DNA of 64,000 bases from Streptomyces beigongshangae (GTDB taxonomy: Bacteria > Actinomycetota > Actinomycetes > Streptomycetales > Streptomycetaceae): positions 1 to 64,000 of the forward strand of contig NZ_JAHKJW010000039.1 in assembly GCF_019710745.1 (NCBI RefSeq), in the 5' to 3' direction. The notes below the pieces were generated by a model. That model worked only from the letters and a program-made list of their open reading frames with translations, had not been told where the DNA came from and did no database searches. Below, piece after piece: positions 62,592 to 64,000 of this stretch (within the stretch, counting starts at the first letter, position 1; every line of letters starts with the position of its first letter). The position numbers were made by a program, and so were the translations under genes.

Positions 62592-62637
62592 GCCCGACCT
62601 GACGAGGTATCAGTTCCGCCTGTGCCGGGAGGCCCTC

Positions 62638-62772
62638 ATGCGTGCCCTGATCGCCGTCGCGACCGGCCTCGCCGCCGCCGTCGCGCTGGTCCTCACCATC
62701 ACGGCCATGGGCTCACCGGCCGGCGGGACGTCCCCCGAGCCGCTGCTCACCACCGTCCCCAGCCACCCATGA
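62638..62772 (+). CDS. Small single-helix membrane protein (SPW_0924 family)
   Basis: A 44-residue protein: one hydrophobic helix (RALIAVATGLAAAVALVLTI) and a short polar tail ending PEPLLTTVPSHP. This matches the SPW_0924 family of tiny Streptomyces proteins as I know it. GGGAGG sits 6 nt before ATG 62638. An upstream in-frame extension to 62551 is rejected because it would start inside the promoter region. Function unknown. Followed 88 nt later by the DUF3068 gene. Confidence 0.7.
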   Translation: MRALIAVATGLAAAVALVLTITAMGSPAGGTSPEPLLTTVPSHP

Positions 62773-62860
62773 CGCACGCGCGCCGTGCCGCACGCGCCCG
62801 GCTCCGTGCCGCACGCGCCCACGACGCACGTTCCCGCGACGTAACGGGAGGGCCGCCGAG

Positions 62861-63850
62861 ATGCGCCGCAAGGCCAGCCTGATCCTGCTCGCCCTCGCCG
62901 TGTTCCTCGCGGCCCTGTCCCCGCTGCTGCGCTGGTACGCCTTCCCGCGCCTGGCCAAGATCCCCGCCGGCCAGTACCAGGACATGGTCCTGGAGGCGAA
63001 GGACGCGACCCTCCTCGACTACACCACGATGACCGCGGAGAAGGTCGACGAGGTCACCGTAGTGCAGACCCTCAAGGGCGACGTCGAGGCGTCGGAGCGG
63101 ATCGAGAGGACCACGGACCGCGACGTCGTCGTCTGGGACGGCCTCTCCTACGTCCAGGGCCCCGACGGCGAGATGGTCTCCCGTGTCCCCGAGCGGTACA
63201 TCTTCGACGCGCACACCCAGGAACCCGTCCACGCCGCCGGCGAGATGGTCGACGGCGATCCCGTCAGGCGCACGGGCATCGAGTTCAAATGGCCCTTCCT
63301 GACGGAGAAGAGGGACTACGAGTACTTCGACGCGCAGGCCCGGATCACCGCCCCCATCCACTACGGGGGCACCCGGGACTTCCGCGGCGTCGACGTCTAC
63401 TACTTCGAGCAGACCATCCCCTGGACCGAGGTCCCCTTCCCGAAGACCATGCCCGTCGAGGGCCTCACCGCGGAGTCGGTCGCCGGGACGGGCACCACCC
63501 GCTGGTACACGACGGTCCGCAGGTTCTGGGTCGAGCCCGTCACCGGGGCACCCGTCTACGGGGAGGAGATCCACCGGGAGGAACTGCGCGGCGGCACCCT
63601 CCTCGGCGACCGCGACAAGGTGACCGCCTTCTCCGGGCACGTGAAGATGCGCGAGGACTACATCCGGCACACCGTCGACCTGGTGAAGTCCCAGCGCCTG
63701 CTCCTGCTGCTGATGACCTCGTACCTGCCCTGGGGCTTCCTCGTCCTCGGCGCCGGCCTCCTGGCCCTGTCCCTGTACCTGGAGGCCCGCGGCCGCCGCC
63801 CCGGCCGCGCGCCCGCGAGGGCCCGGGAGCCGGAGCCGCTCAGCGCCTGA
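62861..63850 (+). CDS. DUF3068 (PorA-family-like) membrane protein
   Basis: A 329-residue envelope protein with an N-terminal membrane segment (ASLILLALAVFLAALSPLL). A long extracytoplasmic beta-rich domain starts YAFPRLAKIPAGQYQDMVLEA, and a second helix, LLLLLMTSYLPWGFLVLGAG, lies near the C-terminus before an Arg/Pro tail. DUF3068 is actinobacterial and is named after porin-associated relatives; true function is not established. GGGAGGG precedes ATG 62861. Its end is 15 nt from the convergent hrpB end. Confidence 0.82.
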   Translation: MRRKASLILLALAVFLAALSPLLRWYAFPRLAKIPAGQYQDMVLEAKDATLLDYTTMTAEKVDEVTVVQTLKGDVEASERIERTTDRDVVVWDGLSYVQGPDGEMVSRVPERYIFDAHTQEPVHAAGEMVDGDPVRRTGIEFKWPFLTEKRDYEYFDAQARITAPIHYGGTRDFRGVDVYYFEQTIPWTEVPFPKTMPVEGLTAESVAGTGTTRWYTTVRRFWVEPVTGAPVYGEEIHREELRGGTLLGDRDKVTAFSGHVKMREDYIRHTVDLVKSQRLLLLLMTSYLPWGFLVLGAGLLALSLYLEARGRRPGRAPARAREPEPLSA

Positions 63851-63865
63851 GGCCGGCGCCCGGGG

Positions 63866-64000
63866 TCAGCGCCCGAGGCGTGCGTTCGTGTGCCGGGTTG
63901 GCGGCGCGGTCGCCGGGTCCTCGGGCCAGGGGTGCTTCGGGTACCGCCCGCGCAGTTCCGCCCGTACGCCCCGGTAGCCGTCCTTCCAGAACGACGCGAG
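63866..64000 (-). CDS. hrpB: ATP-dependent helicase HrpB (C-terminal end)
   Basis: The final 44 codons of a gene entering from the right edge. The residues SFWKDGYRGVRAELRGRYPK then HPWPEDPATAPPTRHTN match the C-terminal HrpB domain signature (RGRYPKHxWPEDP). The helicase domains are outside the window. Stop complement at 63866-63868. Confidence 0.85.
   Translation of the reverse strand, partial: LASFWKDGYRGVRAELRGRYPKHPWPEDPATAPPTRHTNARLGR

Overview
The window is chromosomal DNA from a Streptomyces or a very close relative. The reasons are very high G+C, strong third-position G/C bias, frequent GTG and TTG starts, ATGA/GTGA coupled genes, and the gene order trpM-trpB-trpA-lgt ... gltB-gltD ... 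pyk - ANTAR regulator - livKHMGF ... polA. No tools were run. Gene calls rest on reading the translated proteins, motifs, start sites and gene context.

Layout. 1-4.5 kb: end of the tryptophan operon (trpM remainder, trpB, trpA), a DsbA-like anchored thiol oxidoreductase and lgt, closed by a 23-bp perfect hairpin. 4.5-11.6 kb: a minus-strand, translationally coupled six-gene operon with four different ADP-ribosylglycohydrolase (DraG/ARH-type) paralogues, then a class III CoA-transferase and a CitE-type lyase. It is divergent from a VIT/CCC1 metal transporter. 12.9-19 kb: glutamate synthase gltB-gltD. 19.1-21.8 kb: a GH46 chitosanase lipoprotein and a solitary QcrB-type cytochrome b.

21.7-32.1 kb: a cluster that I read as a compact KstR2-type regulon for degrading the last two steroid rings (HIP pathway). 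It has a paired acyl-CoA dehydrogenase (IpdE1/E2-like), IpdF-like SDR, KstR2-like TetR regulator, FadA6-like thiolase, IpdC, IpdB, IpdA, EchA20 and two further SDRs. Two near-identical palindromes lie exactly in its two divergent intergenic regions.

32.2-45.1 kb: an HExxH protein with a zinc ribbon, a secreted trypsin, chorismate mutase, PepN, a two-gene siderophore-precursor cassette (PLP decarboxylase plus N-hydroxylase) without an acyltransferase or synthetase, a Tat-exported 5'-nucleotidase, a SIMPL protein and pyruvate kinase. 45.1-45.7 kb: a truncated LAGLIDADG-like gene, a T-flanked terminator and an odd class I tRNA with a CAA anticodon. 45.7-52.2 kb: PdtaR-type antiterminator and the branched-chain amino acid ABC transporter livKHMGF. 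52.4-64 kb: two small envelope proteins, a hotdog thioesterase, an FdhF/YdeP molybdoprotein, DNA polymerase I, a DUF4184 membrane protein, a secreted lytic transglycosylase, two further membrane proteins and the 3' end of hrpB.

The two regions most worth attention are the four-paralogue ADP-ribosylglycohydrolase operon and the KstR2-like steroid-ring cluster with its operators. Next come the class I CAA tRNA, the solitary cytochrome b and several in-frame or intergenic short tandem repeats.
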